This document shows positions 8,103 through 15,725 of a DNA stretch of 40,373 nt, piece after piece. Position 1 is the first letter of the stretch, and the number at the start of each line of letters is the position of its first letter. Position numbers and translations under genes: made by a program. Origin of the DNA: an uncultured Lysobacterales bacterium (GTDB taxonomy: Bacteria > Pseudomonadota > Gammaproteobacteria > Xanthomonadales > SZUA-36); NCBI GenBank assembly GCA_937924405.1, contig CALDVW010000024.1:1-40373 (forward strand), read 5' to 3'. The notes beneath the pieces were generated by a model, which saw only the letters and a program-made list of their open reading frames with translations, was not told the origin of the DNA and did no database searches.

Positions 8103-8864
8103 TCAAAAATCCGGGTAATCACTACGAATGGCCGCAAGTATTTCTTCCCTTGCACGGTCGACGTCTTCGGGAAAATCAATTTCAATCCATGGCAGGCCGC
8201 TGACGTCCTCGAAACCAAACTTTTCAGGCTGCCTCAGCAACACATTTCTGAGCGCTTCTTCGTGCGGTGCATCGCCCAGTCCTTCGGTATCGAAGCGCGC
8301 ACATTCATTTGCAATGGTTGCAGCACAGTCTGGCCCGAACCGGAAAAAGCCGACCGACTCCCCGATGGTATCGAGTGCCAGATCCGGGTCCAGCTGTTTG
8401 CGGAAATCCACCATCAAACCGTTATGAACCGCTATTTTTACCGGCTCCTCACCCGGCAGGAAATCACGGTCCATCAGGTAACAATTCTCCATGCCCGTGT
8501 TGACCAGCCTTTGCAGGATGCCCGGGTGGTAGAGGACATCGGCGTCCATCACCAGCACCGGAGCCCCTGCATTGAGCGTATCCCGCGCTGCCCACAAACT
8601 GAGCACACTGCCCAGCTCATATCGGGGATTGAAATGAAAAGCGACGTCCGGACGAATAGCGAGCGTTCCGATGTGGTCAATAATTTTGTCCGCTTCATAG
8701 CCGATCACGAGATCCACATCCCGTATTCCGAACCGGAATAGCAGTTCGAGGTGACGGGCCAGCAGGCTACGCCCACCAAACTCCATCAGGCATTTCGGGA
8801 GACCTTCCGGATTGTGCTCCGCCAGCCGGCTTCCGCGGCCCGCGGCCAGAATGATTGCATTCAT
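8103..8864 (-). CDS. LicC/PntC-like sugar-phosphate or phosphonate nucleotidyltransferase
   Basis: A 253-residue single-domain nucleotidyltransferase. The N-terminal loop [18 protein letters not shown] is followed by the Lys of [11 protein letters not shown], a metal-binding Asp pair in [11 protein letters not shown] (about 103-113), and the C-terminal [18 protein letters not shown] typical of LicC-type CTP:phosphocholine cytidylyltransferases. ATG 8864 is preceded by GGGATC at suitable spacing. It is the first gene of the phosphonate block; pepM follows within 5 bp. Because pepM carries its own nucleotidyltransferase domain, this second enzyme may activate a different intermediate (for example hydroxylated or methylated AEP, or a glycerol- or sugar-phosphate) for the TagF-like transferase. 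CTP as substrate is inferred from the family and neighbours. Confidence 0.85.
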   Translation of the reverse strand: MNAIILAAGRGSRLAEHNPEGLPKCLMEFGGRSLLARHLELLFRFGIRDVDLVIGYEADKIIDHIGTLAIRPDVAFHFNPRYELGSVLSLWAARDTLNAGAPVLVMDADVLYHPGILQRLVNTGMENCYLMDRDFLPGEEPVKIAVHNGLMVDFRKQLDPDLALDTIGESVGFFRFGPDCAATIANECARFDTEGLGDAPHEEALRNVLLRQPEKFGFEDVSGLPWIEIDFPEDVDRAREEILAAIRSDYPDF

Positions 8865-8888
8865 TTTCAGATCCCGATGATTGAACTT

Positions 8889-8894
8889 ATTGTA
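8889..8894 (-). promoter_or_regulatory. Possible -10 element for the phosphonate block
   Basis: TACAAT on the minus strand lies in the 45 bp between the GNAT gene and the first phosphonate gene, about 24 bp before its ATG. No good -35 hexamer is visible at 16-18 bp, so this is a weak call. It would let the phosphonate genes be transcribed separately from the GNAT and BKACE genes upstream. Confidence 0.25.
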
Positions 8895-8909
8895 GCCTGA
8901 TCCGGCCGT

Positions 8910-9365
8910 TCAATCTCTAAGCACCAGCACCACTTCATCCCCACGGATCTCAAAGCCAAGCTGCCTGTAAAAAGCGAGCGCGGCAGGATTATTGCCGTAT
9001 ACCGTCAGTTTTACGTAACGTCCGCCCCAGCGCCTCGCTTCGGTCTTCACCGCATCGAGCAGGTCGCGCCCCAGCCCTCTCCCGCGATAGCGGCTGTTTA
9101 CATAAAGGTCCTGCACGTAGACGCCGGGGAAACCACGCCAGGTTGAATATTCGTAGAAAAAAACGGCCAGCCCCACTGCATTCGGGCCAGCGCAGGCCAA
9201 TACGGCCTCAAAGCGGGGATGGTCACTGAAACCAAAGCGCTCGAGATCGCTTTCAGTTCCCCTGATCTCCTCTGATTTCCCAAGCGCAGCCGCCAGCTCC
9301 TCGAGCAGTTTTTGCATCATGGGAACGTCCTGCACGGTTGCCGGCCTGATGATGATGTCATCCAT
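8910..9365 (-). CDS. GNAT N-acetyltransferase, SSAT/thialysine-acetyltransferase-like
   Basis: A 151-residue GNAT protein that opens DIIIRPATVQDVPMM. It has the acetyl-CoA pyrophosphate loop SRYRGRGLGRDLL and the C-terminal NNPAALAFYRQLGF. The segment FFYEYSTWRGFPGVYVQDLY resembles spermidine/spermine and thialysine N-acetyltransferases (YxxYxxWxG then LxDLYV). Known relatives acetylate polyamines or lysine analogues. It follows the BKACE gene by 5 bp and precedes the phosphonate genes by 45 bp. A deacetylase of the acetylpolyamine type lies just across the divergent promoter, which supports a polyamine-like amine as substrate. Because AEP is also a primary amine that some GNATs (PhnO) acetylate, a phosphonate role cannot be excluded. 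Confidence 0.85.
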   Translation of the reverse strand: MDDIIIRPATVQDVPMMQKLLEELAAALGKSEEIRGTESDLERFGFSDHPRFEAVLACAGPNAVGLAVFFYEYSTWRGFPGVYVQDLYVNSRYRGRGLGRDLLDAVKTEARRWGGRYVKLTVYGNNPAALAFYRQLGFEIRGDEVVLVLRD

Positions 9366-9370
9366 CGGCT

Positions 9371-10300
9371 TCAGAACGCCACCCCGTCACTGCCTTTTAA
9401 TTCCAGAAGCTCACGCGCTTCATCAGCGGAAGCGACCTCGAGCCCAAGCTCTTCCAGGATACGGCGGACTTTATGTACCTGTTGCGCATTGCTGCTGGCC
9501 AGGGCGCCCCGCTCGATGGTCAGATTGTCTTCCAGACCGACCCGGACATGGCCGCCGAGAGTGGCGCCCAGCTGCGCCAGCCGCATCTGCATGCTGCCAG
9601 CCCCCAGCACGGAGAAATGGTACGCATCTCCCAGCAAACGGTCTGCGCTGGCCTTCATGGCCTGGAGATTTTCCGGCGCTGCGCCGATCCCTCCCAGCAC
9701 ACCCAGAATGAACTGCACGTACAACGGCGGATTGACCAGGCCCTTGCCGAGGTAATAGGCCAGCGTATCGATATGGCCCATGTCGTAACACTCGAACTCG
9801 AACCGCGCTCCGCGGTTATCACCGAGGTCCGCGAGGATCATCTCGATGTCCTCGAAGGAATTCCTGAAGATGGTTCTTTTCGTGGCCTCCAGCAACTTTG
9901 GTTCCCAATCGTGCTGCCAGTCTTCATATCGATCCAGCAGCGGGAATATGCCGAAATTCATCGACCCCATGTTCAGTGAACACATTTCGGGTTCCGCCGT
10001 GCGCGCCGGCGCCAGCCGCTGATCCAGAGACATCACGGAGCTTCCTCCGGTGGAAATATTCAACACGGCATCACAGGCGTCCCTGATGGCGGGCAGGAAT
10101 TCCATGAAATGAGCCGGATCGGCGCTGGGAAAACCAGTCGCCGGATCACGCGCATGCAGGTGGATGATGGCTGCGCCCGCTGCGGCTGCATCGATGGACG
10201 CCGTGGCGATCTCGGTCGGTGTAATCGGCAGGTGGCGGCTCATAGTTGGCGTATGGATCGAGCCGGTTACTGCACAGGTGATGATCACTTTCCGGGCCAT
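9371..10300 (-). CDS. Beta-keto acid cleavage enzyme (BKACE, DUF849 family)
   Basis: A 309-residue protein of the 3-keto-5-aminohexanoate cleavage family: zinc ligands His47 and His49 in AAIIHLHARDP, the later zinc His in CYDMGHIDT or GGHVRVGLEDN, and the conserved Glu257 in that last motif. Known: BKACEs condense a beta-keto acid with acetyl-CoA to give acetoacetate and a new acyl-CoA. Substrates range from 3-keto-5-aminohexanoate to dehydrocarnitine and 5-hydroxy-beta-ketohexanoate. The start MARKVIITCAVTG is the usual family start. Divergent transcription from an aminotransferase and a deacetylase suggests the keto acid comes from a deaminated amine or amino acid. The exact substrate cannot be read from sequence. 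Confidence 0.9.
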   Translation of the reverse strand: MARKVIITCAVTGSIHTPTMSRHLPITPTEIATASIDAAAAGAAIIHLHARDPATGFPSADPAHFMEFLPAIRDACDAVLNISTGGSSVMSLDQRLAPARTAEPEMCSLNMGSMNFGIFPLLDRYEDWQHDWEPKLLEATKRTIFRNSFEDIEMILADLGDNRGARFEFECYDMGHIDTLAYYLGKGLVNPPLYVQFILGVLGGIGAAPENLQAMKASADRLLGDAYHFSVLGAGSMQMRLAQLGATLGGHVRVGLEDNLTIERGALASSNAQQVHKVRRILEELGLEVASADEARELLELKGSDGVAF

Positions 10301-10316
10301 GCTAGTATTCTAGACG
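10301..10316. promoter_or_regulatory. 16-bp divergent intergenic region with CTAG inverted repeat
   Basis: Only 16 bp separate the ATG of the BKACE gene (minus) from the ATG of the aminotransferase gene (plus). The centre reads CTAGTATTCTAG, two CTAG sites around an A/T core. It can be read as a TATTCT-like -10 to the right or a TAGAAT-like -10 to the left. No Shine-Dalgarno sequence fits before either ATG, so leaderless or near-leaderless mRNAs, or promoters inside the opposite genes, are possible. This is inference from spacing. Confidence 0.35.
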
Positions 10317-11678
10317 ATGGATCGTAGAGCGGAACAGGAATCACGCCTTTTCTACCAGACGGGCCTGAGGCGGCCGCTTCTGGATCGCGCGGAGGGCATC
10401 TACCTGTGGGACACCAGTGGCAAGCGCTATCTCGATGCCGCCAGCGGCGCCATGGTATCGAACATCGGGCACAGCAATCCACGAGTCCTGGAGGCCATGC
10501 ACCGGCAGATGCAACGCGCCACCTTCGGCTACCGCCTGCACTTTGAAAATGACCCCGCCGAACGGTTGGCCGGGCTGATTGCCGGCCTGAGCCCAGCCGG
10601 GCACGAACGGGTTTTTTTTGTTTCCGGCGGATCAGAAGCGGTGGAAAGCTGCCTCAAGCTGGCCAGGCAGTATGCGGTCGCCCGGGGTCAGCCGGAGCGA
10701 TGGCAGGTCATTTCAAGGTCCCCCTGCTACCACGGCTCCACCCTGGGCGCGCTGGCGGTAACCTCCTACCAGCCACTCAATGAGCCTTTCGAGCCAATGC
10801 TGCGCAGCATGCCTAAAATTCCGGCGCCCCGTTGCTACCTGGATCGTGATGAGCTGACGGACGAGGAGCGCGGACTTCGCTATGCCGGGCTGCTGCGGGA
10901 CAAGATCATCGAATTGGGCCCGGAGAGCGTACTGGCTTTCATCATGGAGCCTGTCGGTGGCGCCTCGACCGGGGCATTGGTCGCCCCCGACTGTTATTAC
11001 CCGCGCGTCCGGGAAATTTGTGACGAATTTGGTGTTCTGCTGATCTACGACGAGGTCATGTCAGGCGCCGGACGTACCGGCCGTTTCCTGGCCGCCGAGC
11101 ACTGGAATATCGAGCCGGATATCGTCGCCCTGGCCAAGGGTTTCGGAGCTGGTTATGCGCCGCTGGGGGCGATGGTGGCGCACGACAGGATCATCAATGC
11201 CGTGCTGGACGACGGCGGCTTTCAGCACGGCCATACCTATGCCGGCAATCCGCTCGCCTGTGCCGCCGGGCTGGCCGTGATGGAAGAGATCCTCGGGCAA
11301 AACCTGATGCCCCGGGCGGAACAGACCGGCCGGCTTCTGAAAAATGAACTCCGGCGACTGGCGCAACGCTATCCATTCATTGGCGACGTGCGGGGCAAGG
11401 GTCTGTTACTGGCCTTTGAAATCGTTTCCGACCGGGTAACGATGGAGCCGTTCCCGGCGGCCATGAACCTCGATCAGAGACTGGTCGAGATTGCCTACGA
11501 AAAAGGCCTGATCATCTACTCCAGGCGACCGCGCGACGGCATCGCCGGAGAACATTTCATGGTCTGCCCGCCGATGATCACCACGGATGAGCAGGTTGCT
11601 GAAATCGTGACCCTGCTGGATGAAAGCCTGGCTGTAATGGCGGCCGAACTGAAGTTGCCCGCGGAGCGTTTCGGATGA
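10317..11678 (+). CDS. Class III (omega-type) PLP aminotransferase
   Basis: A 453-residue fold-type I aminotransferase of subgroup III (ornithine/GABA/beta-alanine/DAPA group). Visible features are YLWDTSGKRYLDAASGAMVS near the N-terminus, FVSGGSEAVESCLKLARQY (101-119) at the phosphate-binding turn, the cofactor Asp245 in LLIYDEVMSGAGRTG and the Schiff-base Lys274 in VALAKGFGAGYAPLGAM. Family members move amino groups from omega-amino acids, diamines or polyamine-derived amines to pyruvate or 2-oxoglutarate. The gene overlaps the acetylpolyamine-amidohydrolase-like gene by 4 bp (ATGA), so the two are translationally coupled. Together they suggest deacetylation of an N-acetylated amine and transamination of the freed amine. 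The specific substrate is inferred. Confidence 0.9.
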   Translation: MDRRAEQESRLFYQTGLRRPLLDRAEGIYLWDTSGKRYLDAASGAMVSNIGHSNPRVLEAMHRQMQRATFGYRLHFENDPAERLAGLIAGLSPAGHERVFFVSGGSEAVESCLKLARQYAVARGQPERWQVISRSPCYHGSTLGALAVTSYQPLNEPFEPMLRSMPKIPAPRCYLDRDELTDEERGLRYAGLLRDKIIELGPESVLAFIMEPVGGASTGALVAPDCYYPRVREICDEFGVLLIYDEVMSGAGRTGRFLAAEHWNIEPDIVALAKGFGAGYAPLGAMVAHDRIINAVLDDGGFQHGHTYAGNPLACAAGLAVMEEILGQNLMPRAEQTGRLLKNELRRLAQRYPFIGDVRGKGLLLAFEIVSDRVTMEPFPAAMNLDQRLVEIAYEKGLIIYSRRPRDGIAGEHFMVCPPMITTDEQVAEIVTLLDESLAVMAAELKLPAERFG

Positions 11679-12691
11679 AGGTCGTGTTCTCAGAGCAACA
11701 AAAACGCCACTACCCGGAGCAATTCCTGGTCAACGGCGTCATGCAGCCGAACCCGGAAGTGCCGGAAAGATGCGACCGTCTGCTGGCGGGCGCCCTCGAG
11801 GCGGGCTGCACCCTGGATAAGCCGGAAGATTATGGCCTGGAAGCGGTGCGAAAAATTCACCCGCAACGTTACCTCGAATTTCTGCAAAACGCCTTCACCC
11901 GATGGTCTCGAATCGAAAACGCCGCGGACGTAGTCATTCCCAATATTCACCCGGGGGATAGTCCGGGAGGCTACCCGGCATCGGTCGTCGCCCAGGCCGG
12001 TTTCCATATGGCAGATCTCGCCTGCCCCCTGTCCGTCGAGAGTTGGGGCAGCATCTGCTGGAGCGCCTGGACCGCCCTGCATGCAGCCGGCCGCGTGCTT
12101 GGCGGCGACGACAGCGCTTACGCCCTGTGCCGCCCACCGGGCCACCACGCCTTTGCTGAAGTCGCCGGCGGATTCTGCTTCCTGAACAATACGGCCATTG
12201 CCGCGCAGGCCCTGCTCGAGAAATTTCCCCGGGTCGCGATTGTCGACGTCGATTTACACCATGGAAACGGTACGCAGGGTATTTTCTACCAGCGAAGTGA
12301 TGTTTTGACCGTTTCGATTCATGCAGACCCGGTGCGCTTCTATCCCTTTTTCTGGGGCTATGGCAATGAGACCGGTGAAGGAGCGGGACGCGGCTTCAAT
12401 CTTAACCTTCCGCTGCCACGTGGATCCCGTGATGAAGATTACATGCCGGCTCTGGAGCAGGCTCTGGACCGGGTCGTCGCTTTCGATCCCGGCGCGCTGG
12501 TCATCGCCCTGGGGCTCGACGCCTTTGAGGGCGACCCATTCGCGGGCCTTGCGATCAGCACCGGGGGCTTCGGCCAGATCGGCCGGGAAATTGCGGACCG
12601 GTTTGACCTTCCGGTACTCATCGTCCAGGAGGGTGGCTACCTGTGCGATGAGCTGGGGAGTAACCTGGGCGCTTTTCTAAATCCCTTCTGA
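11675..12691 (+). CDS. Histone-deacetylase-superfamily acetylpolyamine amidohydrolase-like enzyme
   Basis: A 338-residue zinc deacetylase of the arginase/HDAC fold. The catalytic His pair is His157-His158 in RPPGHHAF. The zinc ligands are Asp193 and His195 in DVDLHHGNG and Asp282 in GLDAFEGDP, and the transition-state Tyr is Tyr322 in QEGGYLC. These positions and the length are almost those I recall for the Mycoplana acetylpolyamine amidohydrolase. The N-terminal FLVNGVMQPNPEVPERC also fits that group. It acts in the cytosol on N-acetylated amines, probably acetylputrescine, acetylcadaverine or acetylspermidine. It overlaps the upstream aminotransferase by 4 bp. The GNAT gene at 8910-9365 is a plausible source of acetylated substrate. 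Confidence 0.92.
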   Translation: MKVVFSEQQKRHYPEQFLVNGVMQPNPEVPERCDRLLAGALEAGCTLDKPEDYGLEAVRKIHPQRYLEFLQNAFTRWSRIENAADVVIPNIHPGDSPGGYPASVVAQAGFHMADLACPLSVESWGSICWSAWTALHAAGRVLGGDDSAYALCRPPGHHAFAEVAGGFCFLNNTAIAAQALLEKFPRVAIVDVDLHHGNGTQGIFYQRSDVLTVSIHADPVRFYPFFWGYGNETGEGAGRGFNLNLPLPRGSRDEDYMPALEQALDRVVAFDPGALVIALGLDAFEGDPFAGLAISTGGFGQIGREIADRFDLPVLIVQEGGYLCDELGSNLGAFLNPF

Positions 12692-12814
12692 ATTCAGGGC
12701 CATAATTTCTGGCGGCGCTCCGGTGATCAATTCATCGAGAACTGGGTTTTCGTGGACATGGTGCACCTTTTTCGCCAGTTCGGGATCGACTTACTCGACC
12801 GCATCAAACGTTGA
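12692..12814 (+). pseudogene. Remnant of a SnoaL-like/ester-cyclase-type gene, C-terminal end only
   Basis: Directly after, and in the same frame as, the deacetylase stop codon, 40 codons read without a stop and contain FWRRSGDQFIENWVFVDM, then VHLFRQFGIDLLDRIKR, ending TGA at 12812-12814. This closely resembles the C-terminal strand of SnoaL-like/NTF2-fold proteins (GDxxxENWVFIDM followed by a LFRQFG-type helix). There is no start codon and no upstream domain, so it looks like the tail of a gene whose front was deleted. The match is from memory of the family and was not searched. The rest of the gap to 12898 holds nothing I recognise. Confidence 0.5.
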
Positions 12815-12898
12815 AGGGAGCAAAACCGGCAACCAGGGTTTGAAACAAAGGTTTTTGAGCATATTATTAAGCGAGCCCTGCATGATGGAACCATCAGA

Positions 12899-14392
12899 AT
12901 GTGCCCTGACATGCCCGTAGCGAAGCCCCCTATCCTGGATGCACTTATCATTGGCGCCGGTTTTGCCGGCATTTGCATGGGCAAGCGTCTGCTGGACGAA
13001 GGCATCGACAATTTTCGCATCTTCGACAAGGCTCCAAAAGTGGGGGGTACCTGGTACTGGAACAGCTACCCGGGTGCGGCCTGCGACGTCATGTCCCATT
13101 TTTACTGCTACTCCTTTGAACCCAATCCCGACTGGTCGCGCAAATACTCCCCATGGAACGAAATTCAGGCGTACTCGGAACGCTGCGTGGATAACTATGG
13201 CCTGCGGTCGCACGTCGATCAATCCAGCGCTGTCGAACGATCAGAATTTGATGATGACTCAGGCTTCTGGGAAGTGACCTTCAGCGACGGCAGCAAGCAG
13301 CAAGCACGGCACGTAATCGATGGAAGCGGCGGCCTGCACGTGCCTTTGATACCGGAAATCGAGGGCGCGGATTGCTTCGCCGGTGAGCGGTGGCACTCTT
13401 CACAATGGCGCCACGAGGTGGATCTTGCCGGCAAGAAGATCGCAGTCATCGGTTCCGCTGCCAGCGCCGTTCAGATCGTACCCGAAATCGCCAGGGTCGC
13501 TGCGCAGGTCAACCTGTTCCAGCGCACTGCCAACTACATCATTCCGCGCCATGACCGGGCCTATACCGCCCTGGAAAAATGGTGCTTCCGATACTTGCCG
13601 CTGTACAACAAACTCTACCGCCTGTTCCTGTTCCTGCGTTACGACTGGCTGGCCTATCCGATTGTAAAAACCAGCAACATGAACTTCCAGCGGCGCTACG
13701 CCATGGGGCAGTTCAGGAAACTGCTGAGGAAGAGCGTTCCCGATTCGCAACTGCGCGATAATCTGACGCCTGACTACCCGATTGGCTGCAAGCGCGTGCT
13801 GATTTCGGACAATTTTCTTGCTTCGCTCACTCGCGAAAATGTTTCGCTGGTCACTGCAGGTATTGAACGTATCGTACCGCATGGGGTGAGAACCGTGGAT
13901 GGCGCTGAACACGAGGCCGATGTGATTGTTTACGCTACTGGTTTCGACACCCAGGGCCATCATATCGACCAGCGGGTTGTCGGCCCGAAAGGCCTGACTC
14001 TCAGCGAGGCCTGGTCAAATGCGCCGATCGCTTACGAGGGCTGCATGGTCGCCGGCTTCCCCAACTACCACTTCGTGACCGGACCCAATACAGGCGTCGG
14101 CTCCACCTCGGTCATTTTTATGATCGAGCAGGCGGCCAACATGATTATTAACAGCATCCGGGCCGCCGGCAGCAATGGTTTGATAGCACCGAAAAATGAA
14201 GCCATGCAGGCTTATGACAGGGAAATTCAGGGGGCGCTGGCCCATACCGTCTGGGCGACTTCCTGCAGTAGCTGGTACAAGCGTGACGACGGACACATCA
14301 CCATTCTCTACCCCTACAATGCGCAAACTTTCCGGCGCCGCCACAAGAAGTTGCGCGCAGAACATTTTGAAATCAGCCAACGAAAGCGCTGA
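12899..14392 (+). CDS. Flavin-containing Baeyer-Villiger-type monooxygenase
   Basis: A 497-residue class B flavin monooxygenase. The FAD-binding Rossmann motif is IIGAGFAGICMGKRLL, followed by VGGTWYWNSYPGAACDV, a hallmark of Baeyer-Villiger enzymes. The fingerprint FxGxxxHxxxW is FAGERWHSSQW, here followed by Arg rather than the common Pro or Asp. The NADPH-binding turn is VIGSAASAVQIVPEI. Family members insert oxygen into ketones (cyclic, aryl or steroidal) using NADPH and O2. No Shine-Dalgarno sequence is obvious, and ATG 12911 is an alternative start 4 codons in. It stands alone, convergent with the DUF4956-like gene, so neighbours do not reveal the substrate. Confidence 0.88.
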   Translation: MCPDMPVAKPPILDALIIGAGFAGICMGKRLLDEGIDNFRIFDKAPKVGGTWYWNSYPGAACDVMSHFYCYSFEPNPDWSRKYSPWNEIQAYSERCVDNYGLRSHVDQSSAVERSEFDDDSGFWEVTFSDGSKQQARHVIDGSGGLHVPLIPEIEGADCFAGERWHSSQWRHEVDLAGKKIAVIGSAASAVQIVPEIARVAAQVNLFQRTANYIIPRHDRAYTALEKWCFRYLPLYNKLYRLFLFLRYDWLAYPIVKTSNMNFQRRYAMGQFRKLLRKSVPDSQLRDNLTPDYPIGCKRVLISDNFLASLTRENVSLVTAGIERIVPHGVRTVDGAEHEADVIVYATGFDTQGHHIDQRVVGPKGLTLSEAWSNAPIAYEGCMVAGFPNYHFVTGPNTGVGSTSVIFMIEQAANMIINSIRAAGSNGLIAPKNEAMQAYDREIQGALAHTVWATSCSSWYKRDDGHITILYPYNAQTFRRRHKKLRAEHFEISQRKR

Positions 14393-14415
14393 GATTACGT
14401 TGCCCGGAGCTCTTT

Positions 14416-15189
14416 TTAAGGATCGCCCTTGGGCGCCGCCGAGGCGGCGTCCTTACGCTGCTGCTTGAGGGCTTTCCGGTAGGCTTCGTGATGGGATTCC
14501 AACCCGTCTCCGAGGTAGTAAACAAAGAGCGTTGAGTAGCAGAAAAATACGGTCAAAACGGCGGCAATCTCGAGCGCCTTGACTCCGGCAGCTATGCCCG
14601 TGCCTATCGCAACCAGGATAAACAGCGCATCAAAGGTATCTTGCAGGGCCCGCCTGAAGTGAACCCCGGCAACGATTCCGGCCAGGCTGAAAGCCAGTGC
14701 AAGACTATGCTGTACGACCAGAACAATGGACGACACGATGCCCGGCAGGATCAGGGTCGTTTCATCCAGCGAATGATCGTATGAACTGACCCGGTGAATT
14801 CCCTTGTGAACCCAGGACACCGGCAGCATCAGCAGCCAGACCCCTACCAGCACGATCATGAGTTGGCGCGCATAGCCCAGCCGGTCCAGTTTGCCAGTCG
14901 CCCGGATAAACGTCTCCACGATTTCGATATCGCCCTCTGGAGGCGAAACTTCTTCAACCCGCTTAACTGAAATGTCACCGCCGCTGGCCAGTTCGGTAAC
15001 GCCCCCGACGGGTAACTCATCGACGAAACCGGGGAACAGCAAAGCCAGGGAAACCACCACTATCAACAGGCTCAGATGATAGAAAATCATTTTTCGCAAC
15101 AACCTGAAACCCTCATCGCGAGGCGGTAAATAGCGACTTGGGTCCAGAATGAGGCCAGGATTGTCAGGTTCGTGGGCTTTATCAGTCAC
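14416..15189 (-). CDS. DUF4956-like multi-pass membrane protein
   Basis: A 257-residue protein with a cytoplasmic N-terminus, a hydrophobic segment (about 35-54), an extracytoplasmic loop of about 50 residues, a segment near 108-124, and a C-terminal block of helices (about 145-232). That block contains HSLALAFSLAGIVAGVHFRR and ALQDTFDALFILVAIG, which resemble the DUF4956 pattern (hydrophobic helix, then VxFRxAxxD, then FI). The C-terminus is charged. The function of the family is unknown. The start codon appears to be GTG 15189, with an AAGG about 10 nt upstream. It is divergent from the nap operon, and the 251 bp between them carry the FNR-like box. A role in nitrate respiration is not supported. 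Confidence 0.65.
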   Translation of the reverse strand: MTDKAHEPDNPGLILDPSRYLPPRDEGFRLLRKMIFYHLSLLIVVVSLALLFPGFVDELPVGGVTELASGGDISVKRVEEVSPPEGDIEIVETFIRATGKLDRLGYARQLMIVLVGVWLLMLPVSWVHKGIHRVSSYDHSLDETTLILPGIVSSIVLVVQHSLALAFSLAGIVAGVHFRRALQDTFDALFILVAIGTGIAAGVKALEIAAVLTVFFCYSTLFVYYLGDGLESHHEAYRKALKQQRKDAASAAPKGDP

Positions 15190-15382
15190 CAGCGATACAC
15201 CTTTTCAAGTTAATAGGTTGTTGGCCTGATTGTACCCTGAATCATACTGCCGGCGCGGAGCAGGTTTTCATCAACGGGAAACGAACGGGCCGACCTGCCT
15301 TAAGAATAATGTCTGGCACCCCTGCTTCAACCAGTCCAGAACCGCAATAGATGCTAAATCCTTACCTCAATTTTCTGACGAG

Positions 15383-15396
15383 TTGATGTGGATCAT
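15383..15396 (+). promoter_or_regulatory. FNR/Anr-type box upstream of napD
   Basis: TTGAT-GTGG-ATCAT matches the FNR/Anr consensus TTGAT-N4-ATCAA at 9 of 10 bases. It lies 58 bp upstream of the napD start. A TATTTA at 15415-15420 could be the -10 element, which puts the box near -38 to -42 from the likely transcript start, the usual activating position. Anaerobic induction of nap by an FNR-family regulator is the natural reading. The rest of the 15190-15440 gap shows no gene. Confidence 0.7.
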
Positions 15397-15440
15397 ACCC
15401 GCCCGGCACCGGCCTATTTAAGCTTTCAAGCTGGACGTAT

Positions 15441-15725
15441 GTGGAGCACAATAATCCGGTGGGAAGCTTATGCATCAGCAGCCTCGTGGTTCAGGCGCTA
15501 CCAACCCAACTGGCACGAATCCGAAACGAGCTGGAATCAATGCCGGAAACAGAGGTCATGGGCCACAATGAACAAGGCAAACTTGTCGTGGTGCTCGACA
15601 CGCAGAACAATCGGCTGGCTGCCGACAGAATCACTAAAATCCAAAATACAGCGGGTGTCCTGTCGGCCACTCTAATCTATCAATATGACGATCATCATGA
15701 ACCCCAGGCGGAGGATTCGGAATGA
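15441..15725 (+). CDS. napD: NapD, chaperone for the NapA Tat signal peptide
   Basis: A 94-residue cytoplasmic chaperone. The strand-helix pattern of NapD is clear: [20 protein letters not shown] at the start, KLVVVLDTQ in the middle and [13 protein letters not shown] at the end. NapD binds the twin-arginine signal of NapA and holds it back until the molybdenum cofactor is inserted. The start appears to be GTG 15441 with CTGGA 5 to 10 nt upstream; no ATG is in frame. It overlaps napA by 4 bp (ATGA). It is the first gene of the operon; napF and napE are not seen upstream. Confidence 0.9.
   Translation: MEHNNPVGSLCISSLVVQALPTQLARIRNELESMPETEVMGHNEQGKLVVVLDTQNNRLAADRITKIQNTAGVLSATLIYQYDDHHEPQAEDSE

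Noticed and set aside
14425..14460. GC-rich palindrome near the end of the DUF4956-like gene as a terminator
   Set aside because: It lies within the coding sequence (Ala/Pro codons) and has no placement after the stop codon.
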